Source of the DNA: Geosiphon pyriformis
Taxonomy: Eukaryota; Glomeromycota; Glomeromycetes; Archaeosporales; Geosiphonaceae
Length of the DNA stretch: 64,000 nt
Assembly: GCA_016748015.1 (NCBI GenBank)
Contig: JAAOMT010000718.1
Location: 1-64,000, forward strand
Reading direction: 5' to 3'
The notes beneath the pieces are model-generated. The model did no database searches. It had not been told where the DNA came from and saw nothing but the letters and a program-made list of their open reading frames with translations. Below, piece by piece: positions 1 through 12,569 of this stretch. A program made the translations under genes and the position numbers. Position 1 is the stretch's first letter, and each line of letters starts with the position of its first letter.

Positions 1-58
<58 letters not shown>

Positions 59-101
59 GTCTCTCTCTGTCTCTCTCTGTCTCTCTCTGTCTCTCTCTGT
101 C

Positions 102-177
<76 letters not shown>
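1..177. repeat. (CT)n microsatellite with interspersed GT units
   Basis: About 177 bp of almost pure CT dinucleotide, with a regular CTCTCTGT variant between about 37 and 115. It ends about 20 bp before the AG (197-198) that serves as splice acceptor for the channel gene starting at 199. It is therefore probably an intron of that gene, acting as an extreme polypyrimidine tract. Its true length is unknown because it begins at the window edge and such repeats are easily mis-assembled. Confidence 0.9.
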
Positions 178-181
<4 letters not shown>

Positions 182-198
182 TTAATCGAATTATAAAG

Positions 199-1543
199 GT
201 GGTAAATGTTCTTCTGGTCACTACTTTTGCCAATGGAATTTTCTCCGCCATCGCTGAACTTACTCGTAGTAGGTTTTTGACCATTCTAGTCATTTTCCTA
301 AACATCCAATTGATTAGGGGTTTATTTAATTTTCTAATTTTGATTTCTATCCTCATTTTACGAAAAGCTCCTTCCAAAGCTCTTGATATCCTTGCAGGTA
401 TCTTAATTCAAAAGATTGCATTTTATTCGTTCAAATAATGCGCATATAAAATTTTAAGCCACACTTCCTCGCTCAAAATAAAACAGAAAACCTACCGTTA
501 GCAGCAACTTTCTTCATCACCTACGTTTTGCTTACTTTCTCCAAGGCCGCATTGGAATTATGTCAAGTGGGCCCATTAATCGTAAACTACGTACTTAAAC
601 TTTTTGTGGCAAAAACCCCACGACAAATTTGGATTTTAGAGAAGAAAATGTCGGCAATGGATTGGGGTAATTAACTAATCATATCATATCAAAGTTTTCA
701 CCCAATTTTGCAATCCCATTTAATCAATCTCCTTGGTAATTTTTAGGAACTGCATTCCCACCTCATACATTAATCGCTTGTATCGGTGTTATATATTCGA
801 CGGTTGCCCCATTGATCCTACCATTTGTCGCCTTTCATTTTATCCTCTACTATATTGCCTACATGTACAACTTCCTCTACGTATTTGATCAACCTGGTGA
901 TACTGGTGGATTACCTTTTAAAAAGGCCGTGTACCAAATTTATACAGGATTGTTTATTTTCGAATTGACGATGACCGGTTTGATGTTTCTGAAAAAGGCA
1001 TTTTTCCAAGGTACTACTGACATCTGTTAAATCTTTTAATCTGAAAGGGTATTCCGATTATTTTCACAAGTCTAATATCTAATCGTTCATCATTGTTTAG
1101 GCGTCGTGAGTATTGTTCTACTGGTGTTAACAATCATCCTGATGAACGCGACTCGATCTCTATTTCAGCACAACCCCTCCGTCGAATTCCTACCCGTGGA
1201 TCTGGCCGGTGTAGTGGATCGAAAGAAACGGGTACTAGTTGGGGAAAGTGAGTCAAGGGAAAGTCTGATCGCTGAAAAGGATGAACCAGCTGCCGAGCAG
1301 CCGCTCGAATTTTCCTCCCAACCACCTGCCGAAGATTTGGATCAAGATGCATTCACTCATCCTGCATTCCTCGCCAAACAACCGATTATCTGGTTACCAC
1401 AAGATCAAGCTGGAATCGCTCAAGCCGAAGTTGAAGCGTGCCAGAAAGATGAAGTGCTGGCCTCTACTGCGGGTGCTTCCCTTGATCCTAATACTTTAAA
1501 AGTGATTGTCGATGGGCGAGGTTTCCCAGAAGACCGAGAGTAA
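199..1543 (+). CDS. CSC1/OSCA-type (TMEM63-like) cation channel, C-terminal part
   Basis: This is the C-terminal half of a calcium-permeable, osmolarity/stress-gated cation channel of the CSC1/OSCA/TMEM63 family (RSN1 seven-transmembrane domain), a multi-pass membrane protein. Exons read by eye: 199-265, 368-397, 487-666, 747-1010 and 1101-1543, joined by GT-AG introns whose phases fit. Family signatures in order are VTTFANG, ENLPLAATFF, GPLIVNYVLKLF, KTPRQIW, GTAFPPHTLIA, STVAPLILPF and LYVFDQPGDTGG, followed by further hydrophobic helices and a cytoplasmic tail of about 110 residues rich in E, Q and P. The stop is TAA at 1541-1543. The N-terminal half lies beyond the window, behind a (CT)n-filled intron, so there is no start codon here. 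The family call is firm; substrate and gating are known only from the family. Confidence 0.85.
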
Positions 1544-1984
1544 TGAAGTAAATCGAGTTTGTTAACTAGGATGGGATTTTATAAAGTTATTACTTGGGTA
1601 AAGTGAACTGGGGTCTGAAATTTAAGATCAAACGGGGAGTCTTAATCTAATATGACTGTGAGAGGGGGTTAATTATCAGGGAACTATTATTTTTTATAAC
1701 ATCAATAGCACAATTATTGTAATTGTACAACAACGATATCATCATTAGCATCAGCACTATCATCAGCATCATCATCAGCATCAACAAGATTTTGAATTTC
1801 AATAAGTCTTGCTTCAATTTGACTATTAAAGTGGGGAGACTATGTCTCTTTTATTCGATTTTTCAATTTCAATTTATCGAGTTTATTTTAACTTGTTTTA
1901 TATTATATTACTGTTATAGTAAAAAAAAATTTTACATTAAACTTTTGACTGGAAGTCAATTTATAAATTTATTATGAGGGTGTT
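1544..1984. other. 3' flank of channel gene with ATC-rich patch
   Basis: Intergenic DNA after the channel stop. It holds an imperfect ATC/AGC trinucleotide stretch at about 1738-1785 (ATCATCAGCATC units). Open frames across it give low-complexity translation and no recognisable protein, so no gene is called. Confidence 0.6.
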
Positions 1985-3316
1985 GCAACAAAATCATACA
2001 AAGTAATCAAATGAATTTGGCAAGTTCTTTCTCCAACGGAAATTCTGAGTTTAAAATTTAATTAATAGATTTAATAAGAATAACTTTTTATTCAGAAAAA
2101 GCTTTTCTTTGACAAACAAAAAGTTTTCCATATAAATTTAACTCTTTTGAATTTATACTATTTTATTTATTTCTTAATGAAAAAGCAAAAAGATAATAAA
2201 ATACAAAGTTTCTATTTTTTAAAAATAAGTTGTAATTTGCCAAAATGGTAAAAATTTTTTGTGAAAACAATATATTTTTTTTAATAAATAAAACTTAAAT
2301 TAAAAAATATTTAAATAAAAAATTCAGAATTACTAACTATAATCAATTTTAACTGATTGGTTAATTTATAAAATTCAATAAAACAGAAATAATAATTATT
2401 ATAATTTTAATTTTAAGAATAAAAATATAAAAAATAATTATTAAAATATCTTATAACAAAATTAAACAAAGTAAATATCAAATAATTGTGAGTTTAATAA
2501 TTAAAAAATGCTATTTTACTTGTATTTTGGCAAATTTTTTTATTAATATCTAGTATAATATTACTGTTATTTTATTTATAATCAAAATAACTGGTATTAA
2601 TCATAAAGATAATATTTTTTATCTTAAATTTTAATATAATATAAAATTTTTTGACAATATATTTGCTTTTATAATGTTTAAAATTTTGTTATTAATAGGT
2701 TATACTTTATTTAATAATTATTATTTTTGTAATTTATATTTAAAAAATAAATTAACAATTAATTTTTAATTTTTTAATATTTTACTTGTTTTAAAAATAA
2801 ATTTATTAGTAAAATTATAATAAATATTTTTATTTTTTATTTTCTATATTAATTTTTTAACCAATTTTTTTTAAGTTTTTTGATTAATAATAATAATATT
2901 ATTAAGTAAATAAATCTTAGTAAATATATTTATAATTTTTATATTAATATATAATTAAATCTATTTTGATTTTTTTGATAATTATTTTAATCTGTTTAAA
3001 AAACTGTTATAATTTGTTTAATATTTTCTTTTATATAATAATATTAATTATTTTTTAATTTATTCTAATATTGTTTTAATATTTTTTATATTTAAACTTA
3101 TTTATATATAAAAATAAAAAAATTTGTTGGTTTTTAACAGTTTTTTAATAAAAATTTTCAAGAAATAACTTATTAAATAATATTTTTTATTGATTTTTTG
3201 ATTTTTTAAAAAATTAATAATAACATATTTATTTATTTTTAATTAGTTAAACTCTTTAAATTTTATATATAATATTTAATAATTATTATTATATAAGCTT
3301 TAATTTTAAAATAATA
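1985..3316. other. A/T-saturated block without genes
   Basis: About 1.3 kb composed almost entirely of A and T with scattered short G/C-containing words and no sustained reading frame. It directly abuts the poly(A)-tailed 3' end of LINE-1. Similar blocks border every LINE copy in the window. I see no RNA gene or ORF in it. Confidence 0.7.
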
Positions 3317-3452
3317 ATTTTTTTTTTTATTAAAGTTTAATGAATGGAGTTCAAATGCCACCTAGTGCTATACATCATACAAATGATCTAAACTAGGTGC
3401 AAATCATGTTTTTGCTACACGTGACCAGACACTCTGACTGGTCAGAACAACA

Positions 3453-6400
3453 CTACACACTTATATGAACAGAAGCCATGTTACCAACACCTGCATAAAA
3501 CAAACAATGCTTATGATATCCAAAACTGATGCCAAGTGCATCAGCAACATTCAACAATCTAATCATCCCAGCCGAAAGCCACATAGAAAAACCAGAAACA
3601 GCAACAGAAATAGAACCATCATGTGGAATCAGCTTATTTTTTTTCATAATGGCCCGGTGTTTCACATGGACCAGCCAGATATTATCATGAAATGCAAGAC
3701 AAAACTTACGTACAAAATTCACAACATTGACCACTGCCACCTTAGGATTCTTGTAAACAGAAACAGACTTGCAATACCAATCACTAAAAACAAAGCCCTT
3801 ACACAGGGCTGTACTGACAGTTACATCCAAAATGCAACTGCGATATGCACGAAAAAGAACGAGACAGACCAGAACACACCTTCCAGACAGCTGCATAAGT
3901 GTCCAACAAACCAGTGTGACTATCAGTATCAGAAGAGCAAAAAAAAACATGGTCTGAGACTTCAACCTTACCACAGAACAAACAAACTACACTGGGATAA
4001 CCCTTATCATACAGACACTTTTGCACAACAACAAGAAGACAATGATGAAGGGCTTTTATAAAATATGTACAAAAGCCAGCTGTTTAAATACTAGTAAAAC
4101 CAGTCACCATGTGAGAATCCAAATGCCACACCAGAGAGGATCTCAACCAGTCAATATCAGCATACAGACAACCTAGAACAACCTGAGAACCAGAACCAAC
4201 CTCCCAATGCGTGCGATTAATAGACCTGAATATGTTATAAACAAAATGCCTCGAATTACCAGAAACTGTATTAACACCAGTCTTTAAAAACCTCTTATTG
4301 ACCAAGTGGAGCAGGTGCCAGGCAGAAAGGGCAACATCCTTAGCAAGCGCATCAGCCTGCTTATTGCCTGAAACACCCGAATGGCCCTTAACCTTAATCC
4401 AATTAACATTCAAATTTTTGTGACAAATAGCATTGGCAATGTGACGACGCTCAATCCAACAACGATTCCTGAAATCAGGACCAACAGATAAAAACTCCGA
4501 CCTGCAAGCATCTAAAGCCGCCTGGCTGTCCGAAAACAAGTTAACTGAATGAAAAGAAGGAACACACTCAAGAGCTAAAGCAATGGCCTGCAACTCCACC
4601 AAAGTAGAAAAAACCAAACCAGAAACCGCTACACCTAGACCTGAATCAATGTTCTCAAAAAAAACCGCAGCACCAGCCAACACGTCAACAGTGCCCAAGT
4701 TACTTAGAGATCCATCTGTGTATACAGAGAGGTGGGTGGTACCAACATTCAACAGATCATTACAAATAACACCAAAACCAAGAGACTGATGGATGTCAGA
4801 AGAACCACAAACACCCTCATAAGAAAAATGACCAGAAGAAGAAGCCACACCACCAAGAAAATGTACAGAGAGATCAAACCAGGAGGGGACCGGATCATGG
4901 AGGTCCAGTCTTTTCCAATGCTTGAAAGTCTTCCAATCAAAAACAATGCCATTTCAGTCACAAAGCTGTTCTATAAAAGCTATACTATAACACCTGAGAG
5001 AAGAGACACATTTGAAGAAAATTGTCTTGCTGAGAACTAGAAACATAGGAGTACTGCTCTGAAGATGAAAAGCACTGGCCAGAGAGCCACCCAGAAACAA
5101 ATCACACCCAGAAAAAATACAAATCACACCTGCCAAAAAGTTGTTTGAAGAGCTGATTCTAACACAAACAGGAAACAACAAAGAGTGATGAGAACACCAG
5201 CTGAGAACCTGGAGATCGTAAAACCTATGAGAAAACAAACAACCCAAAACACCAACCGAATTTGCAAAAGCAATAACAGAAGCCGATTTGCTCTCAGCCT
5301 GAATCTGCTTAAAAGTTTTTAAATTGTATAAGGAAAGATGATGAGGCACATCATTGAAAAAGTCCAAAGGCAGTCCAGATTTAGACTTCAGGCCCTTGCA
5401 AATCAAAGCATCCCATTTATTACACACACTGAGAGGAATAAAACTGAACTGAGTTCTATAACTGATGATAAAAAAGAGAACTGAAGACACCAAATAAGCA
5501 AACTGTTTATCTGAAATAGCTTTTCTCAGAATGAGATTGACAAAAAACCGAACATCTGAATGCACTTTAACCAAGCTAGGCTTCAAAAAACCTGCAAAAG
5601 ATAAAAAAATCCCCAGATAATAATGAGGTTCACCTCTTTTAGCGATGGAAATTGGCATATTACTGATAGTTAGGTAAGGAGCAGTGACCCAACAGTTGAT
5701 AGAAATGGCCATAGGCTTGTCATTGTTTATTGAAATGTCATTTAAACGAAAGAAATTACTAGCAATATTGAGGATGTATTGTATAGCAGCCTGGCTGCTA
5801 CTGACCCAGATAGTATCATCAACAAAAGCACCAGCAGCCAGAAACAATATCAGCCCAGCTTAAGATTCCACCCAGCCAGTCTTAGAAATGAAATGAGAAA
5901 TCAACCTGTAACCACAAATGCTCTCCTGTCTCTTAACCTCACACAAAAGCAAGTCATAAAATATGCACCAGAGAAGTGGCAAAAAAACTTTCCTCTAATC
6001 TAATCCATCATAAACATGATATTCATCAGTTAAACCAAAATCTGTCATCACTCTGTTAGTGCAACCATTATGAATGCTACCAAAAAATCTGATAAATTTG
6101 TCACACATTTTGATCCTGATCAAACTCCTCTTGAGATGCTTCCAACCAACAGAATCATAAGCTTTGCACATATCCTGTAAAACCAGCCACAATTCTTGGT
6201 TCTTTTCCAAAGCATCTTTAATCACTGAACCAATAGCAAAGATAGGTGATTGAATAGATGTATCTTTCAGAACAAAGAAATTGTCCCCATAGAGGACATC
6301 AAAAGTGCTACAAGCCAGAGAGATTTGATCTGAAAGAATTTTAGAAAGGACCTTGCGAGCTGTTTTAATCAAAGCAATAAGACAGGTATTTGTAAAAACC

Positions 6401-8130
6401 CCCTCCCACTTGTAAGATTTAGGAATCATCGAGACTCAGGCTTCCCTCCAAGGTCTAGGCACTAACTCACAACCCAAACAAAAATTTAAGAGCACCAAAA
6501 GCATATCCAAGACTGACTTGTCACAGTGTTTTCAAAGTTCATTAGTGATACCAGAAAGACCAGCCACTTTCCCATCGGGCAAATTTGAAATAATACCAAA
6601 CATCTTATCAAAACCAATTGAATGCATTACATCAGAGAAGGCACCATCAAAGACATGATTCAAAGGCCGAAACTGCCTTGCCCAATTACCAGAGATATCA
6701 GAAGCCACTACACATTTCCTAGTCCAACCCTCCATGATTCCTTCCACCTTAGATTTAACCAAATCAGGCTCCAAAACCAACTCCCCACTATCCACCAAAT
6801 AATCCAACACTACTTTACAAAAAGGACACTCCAAAACACTTCTAATGGTGTGACTTTTATTTACATCAAAACTCTCTATTCTCCTCTCAATAGCCTGCCT
6901 TATATGAGATTCTTCAGCATGCTTAGATTCCAATAACTTAGAAGAGCAATAAGACTTCTTTGTCTTAGCCAGCTCAGAACAAATTGCATCAAAACTGGTG
7001 TCAGAAAAAAATAGAAATTTCACTGACAAAGTGCCCACAGAATTAAGTCTGTTCCAAATATCCAACAACAAAGCAAAATCCCCACCAGAAACCAACTGAG
7101 AAGTCTTCACCAGTTTAGACACAAGTAGTTCCAGTTTATGAAACCAGGAAGACACCTTATTAAAAACACAATCGAAACTTTTAAACCATTTTTTCTTGAA
7201 CATTCCACCAGCCAAAAGAATCATAACCTTATGAACAATGTCTCATATCGTATCTAGATCAGAAAACTGCTTAGCTGTAACAAACTCATTCGAGAACATA
7301 ACAGCATTAGCAGCCGTAGCAACCCTGAATTCTGACCACTTAATCTCACTGGCATTTTTGATATCATACTTCCAACAATCTCTATTAGCTTGTTTGTGCA
7401 GTGAGTTCAACTGGACATCAAGCAGGCCACCCAGACCCACAGAAACATAAACAGCCTTGTAATTAGTATCAAAATAGTCCTCAATGCCATCCACACCACA
7501 ATCCACCACCATACCAACCAAATTAGAAGAAATAAACATGTAGTCAATTGTCTTAGTGATACCATGAGAATTGTACCAAGTAGGTAACTTCACAAAAGAG
7601 CTCCCCTCCAGAGAGTTAATCAAACCCAAATCAAAACACTTTTTGAAACTGGCACATTTGTGTGAACCATCCTCATTAAAATTACCACCAAGAATAACAA
7701 AAAAAGACTCATTAACAGCTTTAGCAATGAAAGAGTTGATTTTACCAGCCTGAGAAAACTGAACCACTGATGAAGCACCAGTATAGAACCCCAAAATAGA
7801 CACTGAAAGTTTATTTTTGAAAAGAAACTTGATGGATAGAAGCTGACCAAGCACTTTAGAAACCTTACAGACATGTTTTTCTAAAGAAGAATTTACAACA
7901 ATTAACACCCCAGCACCCAAAGAACCAGAATCCAGACCAAAAGTAAAAACCTGAACACCATCAAATTTGTTAGTCAACCATGGACAAACTTTCCCTTTAA
8001 GTTTCAACTCCGTAAAAATAGAAACCAAATTGTTCATATCCTTATGTCAACAAATGACATCATCTTGCTTCGCAGGATTGTTCAACCCATGAACATTACA
8101 CGTAGCAATTTTTCATACTAGACCACTCAT
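3453..8130 (-). pseudogene. LINE-1 ORF2: EEP endonuclease, reverse transcriptase, RNase H, zinc finger
   Basis: One minus-strand frame from ATG 8130-8128, interrupted by stops (between 8037 and 8130, near 7240, 6530, 6430-6530, 5995-5850, 4950, 4083) and frameshifted once near 3800-4000. About 1560 codons, the same size as the LINE-2 copy. Domains: EEP endonuclease about 8130-7450; RT about 6700-4950 with the palm box FVDD at 5826-5815; RNase H about 4790-4330 with YTDGS, STLVELQ, FSDSQAALDA and KGHSGVSGNKQAD; then the finger CLFCGKVEVSDHVFFC. Two endonuclease catalytic positions look damaged: the GDFN motif reads GGNFN (Asn codon 7683-7681) and the SDH-type box reads TNYKAV (about 7464-7459). 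Both fit single G-to-A or C-to-T changes. The ATG overlaps the ORF1 stop (TAATG). Confidence 0.88.
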
Positions 8131-9893
8131 TAAGAAAGAGGTAAAGGAAGAGCACCACCTGCCAAAGCCAAACCATCCAAGCATGCTAAAAGGATCATGA
8201 CTGAAGCAGAGAGACCTTCCAACATGTTTTCCAATTTCACAACCTCAGGTGAGACAGTTGAACCCAGAATGGCAGCAGTCTTGTCACTAGTGGCATCACC
8301 CAAATCCACTCCCATCACTATATCCTCCCCTTAATTCTGTGATGGGAGGATCACTGGCAGCTGACATCCAGAGCTAGGCTGGGAAACTGCCAGCATGAAT
8401 GATTCTAACCTCTTAGCCAACTCACCAATTTGTTCCGCAAGACTAACAAGACTGCTTTCAATGTAAACCAAACGTTTTTCCAAATCATCTGCAGCAGAAA
8501 GGAGAGGTTTACCAACATTGTCAGAACCAAGAAGTGAACCAGTACCATGAAAATTGTGCACTAGAGGAGCACCAACAACTGATGCCCAAGTTTTACCACT
8601 GAAGGCCAATGGATGAGAAATGGGCGCGGATTTCCAAGCATAAATAGTCACCAATTTGACCTGATCCTGAGCAGAAAGAGGTGTTTTTCTGCCCCTCAAG
8701 GTTGAACCAACCTTAACCAAAACACAATTAAGAGATGTATGACCAGAAAGACCACAGACTGAGCACAGTGCCAAAGAGAGGTGGGACCAGCAAAGACCAA
8801 TCCTTTTTATAACTGGAGTTGCAGCCATTGCACTAACCAGATCAGATTCAGACTTGAAGCAAACAGTAGCACAGCAAGCACAGGTGTAGCTAACAGGATT
8901 ACAATCAATAACACATGTTTTCCCACCAACCAAACCAATGAAATCTCAAAGATCATGAGCATTTGTTCCTACAGAAAGAGTGTATAGCAGTGCCCTGAAT
9001 TCATCTCTGGAATCCCATGTCTGTTTGTCAACATCGGCCCTGGCCACACATATTGCATCCTTTCCAATGAAGATAGACTATTTGGATGCCAAGAGATCAG
9101 CCTGATTCTGATCTTTTAATTTGACAATGGCTTTTTGCCACAGACCCACAAGTTGTATTTTGATTGACTTAATCAATCCAAACTCAGACACGGCAGTGCG
9201 CACAGCCTCCATGGAAGTTCCCACAGGAATTTCTTTCATCACAATTGCCCAATTCATACGGTTGTTCAAAGGATGCTTGAGATTAGTGTTTACCACAACA
9301 CCACAATCATTTGCCAATTTTCCAGCAGCTATTCTTGCCTTTTCCAAAGTAAAAGTTGCATGAATAATTCCACCAAATTTTAAGGGAGTAGAAGCCCCCC
9401 CAAAACCATTCACACTTGAAAAAAATTTTCTGATAAAACTCAATTTTTCCTGAGAAGACTTCCTAGCAATGGCCATAAGATCAATATCTAAAGCAAAAGA
9501 TTTGCAAACAGGCACTTGAATGGTCAGTTTGATAGGTAAAGGGGGCAGGAGAAAAGAGAAATCATCTAACACATCATTATCTGTATTGACAGTATCATAA
9601 TCAATTACACTCAGAGGCTTCCCTAACACCTTTTTGGTCTTTACACGTAAACTCTTTGGTGTCTGATTAGAATCCCCTTCTACAAAAGCAACCAAACACT
9701 CTTTCTTCATGTCAATACTTTCAAACTCAGTAGTGTCACCTGTTTCAGAACTCCATGAACGAGCACTAGGAGCTTCAACAGCAACCTTTCTATTACCAAT
9801 ATCTTCTGCCAATACACTTTCCTTCCTCTTTTTTCTCAACACAACCGCCTTGAAACCACTCTCAAAACCAGAAACTTTAATAGTCTTCTTCAT
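8130..9893 (-). pseudogene. LINE-1 ORF1: nucleic-acid-binding protein with CCHC knuckle
   Basis: One minus-strand frame read across three in-frame stops (about 9078, 8935 and 8331). The N-terminal third is Lys- and acid-rich. A central segment (KKIP/KEIPVGTSMEAVRTAVS to GLWQKAIVKLKD, about 9240-9110) has the spacing of an RRM-like fold. A zinc knuckle CSVCGLSGHTSLNC (C-x2-C-x4-H-x4-C) lies near 8755-8715. The C-terminal part contains heptad-like hydrophobic spacing suggesting a coiled coil (about 8490-8380 and 8290-8190). In the LINE family this protein binds element RNA. It has the same layout as ORF1 of LINE-2 and LINE-3. The exact start is uncertain; the frame is open a little upstream of the ATG at 9893. 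Confidence 0.82.
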
Positions 9894-10035
9894 AATAGCA
9901 ATAACAGAGTCAACAGTGGCCTCGTAATCGAAGAACGGTTTTGATTTATCATACTGAATGGTAAAAAAACTTCTTTCGAAAAAACTTTTGACTCTTTTTT
10001 GGAAATTTTGGATGAAAGAGAGAAAGAAGTTTTTT

Positions 10036-10593
10036 TTTTTTAATTAAAATAATAATTAACAAATTTTTTTTATAATAATTAATTAATAAAAAACAGTTTT
10101 ATTTAGATTAACAAATTTTTTTTACAAATTATAATAATTAAATTTTAATAAAAATTATTAGTAATATTAAATTAAAATTATTTATTGTTTATAATAATTA
10201 TTTTACTCATTTATTATTATTAAATACTAATAATTTTAAATACTAATAATTTTAAATATAATATTTTTAAATTTATCTTTTACAAATAAACAAATATTAT
10301 AATAAAAATATTTTTATTATTATTAATATTAAAAATAATAAGTTTTTAATTTTTTATAAGATTTTTAAAACTTATTTATATTTAATAACTTTTAAAAGTA
10401 TGTTATTAAATTAATTAAAATATTTAGATATTAAAATTTATTATTATTATTATTATTATATTAAACTTTATTTAATTTGATAATATTAAATTTTTTTATT
10501 ATATCTGTAATATAATTTATATAATTTATTATTGTTTTGTAATAAAGCTTTTTAATTAATTTAAAGTTATTATTATATTTAAATTTAATATAA
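10036..10593. other. A/T-saturated block between two LINEs
   Basis: About 560 bp of nearly pure A/T between the 5' end of LINE-1 (minus) and the 5' truncation of LINE-4 (plus). No ORF, RNA gene or repeat unit of note was seen beyond ATT runs such as TTATTATTATTATTATTA near 10440. Confidence 0.7.
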
Positions 10594-11676
10594 TTGGCTG
10601 CTTTGGATGTATGCAAATCAGAATCCATGTTAACTTATCTGGATTTCAGGAATCGGTGTTAGATTGAGTGTTGCCATATTGCTAATATCATTCATCACAA
10701 GAATTTGGATGTTAATTGGGTTAAAGTTAGAGGTTACTCTGATGTCTTGGACAATGAGTGTGTTAACACTTTTGCTGGAGCTGCTGCATTCTCTGATATG
10801 TATCTTCTTCATATGATCGATAAACATTTTCTCAGGGCTGGTAGTACTACAGTGTCCAGTAGTTCTAGGCATTTTGTTCATGGTGTTTTCTGATCTGTTT
10901 ACTGTGCACACTGGGAAGTTAGTTCTGGTTCTCAGATTTTGGTGAATAGCTTGTGTGCTGATGTTGATTGGTCTAGATTTTCTTTGGTGTGGCATCTGGA
11001 CTTTCATTTGGCTGCTAGTTTCACTAATACTCAGACTGCTGGCTTTCAAATGTATTTTATGAAGGCATTGCATCATCATCTTCTGATTGCTGTACATAAA
11101 TGTCTTTATAATAGGAGTTATCTCAGTGTGATATGTCTATTCTGCAGCAATGTTGAGGTCTCAAACCATGTGTTTTTTTGCCCATTTGATGCTGCTGATT
11201 ATGCTCGGTTAGTAGAAGTTCATGTATCTGCTTGGAAGGCATGCTTGGGTTTATTTTGCTCTTCTTTGTGTGTTTTATATTTGCTTTTTACTTGCATCTC
11301 CAATGTTGTTGTTGGCACTGCTCTGTGTAAAGGCTTTGTTTTCAAGAAGTGGTATCATGAATCTGTTGCTGTTTTTAAAGACTATAAGGTTGTGGCTCAG
11401 AATATTATGGTCTTTGTGTGTGAGTTTTGTCTTGTGTTTCATAATAATGTTTGGCTAGTACATGCTAAGCACCAGACTGTTATAGAGAAAGGTGACATGA
11501 TCCTGCGTGATGATTCTGTTCCTGTTTCAATCTTTGGTCTTTTTTTAGTGCTTTTGGCCAGTATAGTTAAGTTGTTGAGTATTGCTGATGCATTTGGTAT
11601 TAATTTTGGATTTTGTAAATCTTGTTTATTTTTTTCAGGTGTGGGTGACATAGTTTCAGTACATATAAGTGCCTAG
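10594..11676 (+). pseudogene. LINE-4 ORF2 remnant: end of RNase H and C-terminal zinc finger
   Basis: The frame starts in RNase H; VNWVKVRGYSDVLDNE matches the KGHSGxxGN box but with His to Tyr and Gly to Asp replacements. It carries a stop (TGA) at about 10891, then runs open from about 10939 to the natural stop at 11676. The finger CLFCSNVEVSNHVFFC (C-x2-C-x8-H-x4-C) lies near 11140-11190, as in LINE-1. The last ~150 residues are hydrophobic-rich and conserved in all four copies, ending SVHISA here and SVHISV in LINE-1. No catalytic function can remain. Confidence 0.85.
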
Positions 11677-11812
11677 TGTTGTCTTGATTAGTCTGAGTGG
11701 GTGGTCATGTGTAGAAAATGCATAATTCACACCTAGTTTAAATTATTTGTATGATGTATTGTACTAAGCTGTATTTGAACCTCACTCGTTAAATTGAATA
11801 AAAAAAAAATAT
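10594..11812 (+). mobile_element. LINE-4: 5'-truncated copy of the same LINE family
   Basis: Only the last ~1.2 kb of the element is present, starting abruptly inside the RNase H domain (residues AALDV at about 10599) and ending in an A-run at about 11803-11811. The 3' UTR (from about 11677) matches LINE-1, LINE-2 and LINE-3. Truncation at the 5' end with an intact 3' end is the usual result of incomplete target-primed reverse transcription. It lies between LINE-1 and LINE-2 and on the opposite strand to both. Confidence 0.88.
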
Positions 11813-12569
11813 AATTAAAAATTATAAATTTAATTTAATACTTTATAATATTTACAAATTACCAAGTACAAATAAAATTAAAAAATAATTTTGTTTTTGT
11901 TTTATTTATTTATATTATTATAAATAATTTTTAAATGTTTTTTATTTTTATTTAATTGTTTAATTTTATTAAAAATTAAATCAAGTATATTATTTATATT
12001 TTTTTTAAAAAGTTTGTTTTTATTAAAAATATAATTTATTTGTTTATGTACTATTTTATTTTAAATACCAAAAAAATATGTTTTGTAAATATTAAGATAA
12101 TATATTTTGCTAATTTACTAATTTAAATAAAAAAATCAAATATATTAAACTTAATTATAATTTTAATAAATATTATATTAATATTATAATATAATATATT
12201 ATTATTTAATATAAAATAATTTTAATTAATAACTTTTTTGTTTTTTTATTAATTTGGTGTTTTTTTTATAATAATTGTTTAACTTAGCTTTAAACAAATA
12301 TTATTTATATTTTTTTAATAAAACTTAATTTTTTTCTTTTTTACAAGCTTTAAATTGTAAATTATTTTATAATTATTAATCGATATTATATAAATTAATT
12401 TAAATATTCATAATTTAAATATTTAAAGTTAATTAATATCATAATTTGTAAAATATATTATATTTAAAAACACAAAAAGTATTATTATTTTTTAAATTAG
12501 TTAAAAAATTACAATAAACAGACTTGTAATTTATTTTTGTTAATAAAAAAACAATTAATTAAAATTTTA
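11813..12569. other. A/T-saturated block between LINE-4 and LINE-2
   Basis: About 750 bp of almost pure A/T. It separates the poly(A) end of LINE-4 (plus) from the A-rich 3' end of LINE-2 (minus), so two LINE 3' ends face each other across it. No coding or RNA feature was seen. Confidence 0.7.

Larger units (their letters stand above)
3317..10035 (-). mobile_element. LINE-1: near full-length non-LTR retrotransposon
   Basis: A LINE on the minus strand with 5' end near 10035 and 3' end near 3317. The 3' end is an A-run (poly-T on the plus strand at about 3319-3332) following a 3' UTR shared with LINE-2, LINE-3 and LINE-4. Two ORFs follow each other: ORF1 (9893-8130) and ORF2 (8130-3453). The domain set EEP endonuclease, RT, RNase H and C-terminal Cys/His finger fits the RNase H-bearing LINE clades (I/Tad1-like); the exact clade is not determined. 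The copy is inactive: several in-frame stops in both ORFs and one frameshift near the ORF2 C-terminus. No target-site duplication was identified, because both flanks are A/T-saturated. Confidence 0.9.

Noticed and set aside
1-177. Telomeric repeat at the window start
   Set aside because: The unit is a CT dinucleotide, not a TTAGGG-like telomere unit.
199-438. Reading 199-438 as one small membrane protein
   Set aside because: It reads through an intron (266-367) and ends past a splice donor at 398; the family alignment needs the spliced exons.
3465-4061. 198-codon plus-strand ORF opposite the LINE-1 C-terminus
   Set aside because: Antisense shadow of the ORF2 frame; translation is Asn/Thr/Lys-rich low complexity and matches no family.
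10594-11812. Independent zinc-finger gene
   Set aside because: Matches the 3' end of the LINE family including its 3' UTR and A-tail, so it is a truncated LINE copy.
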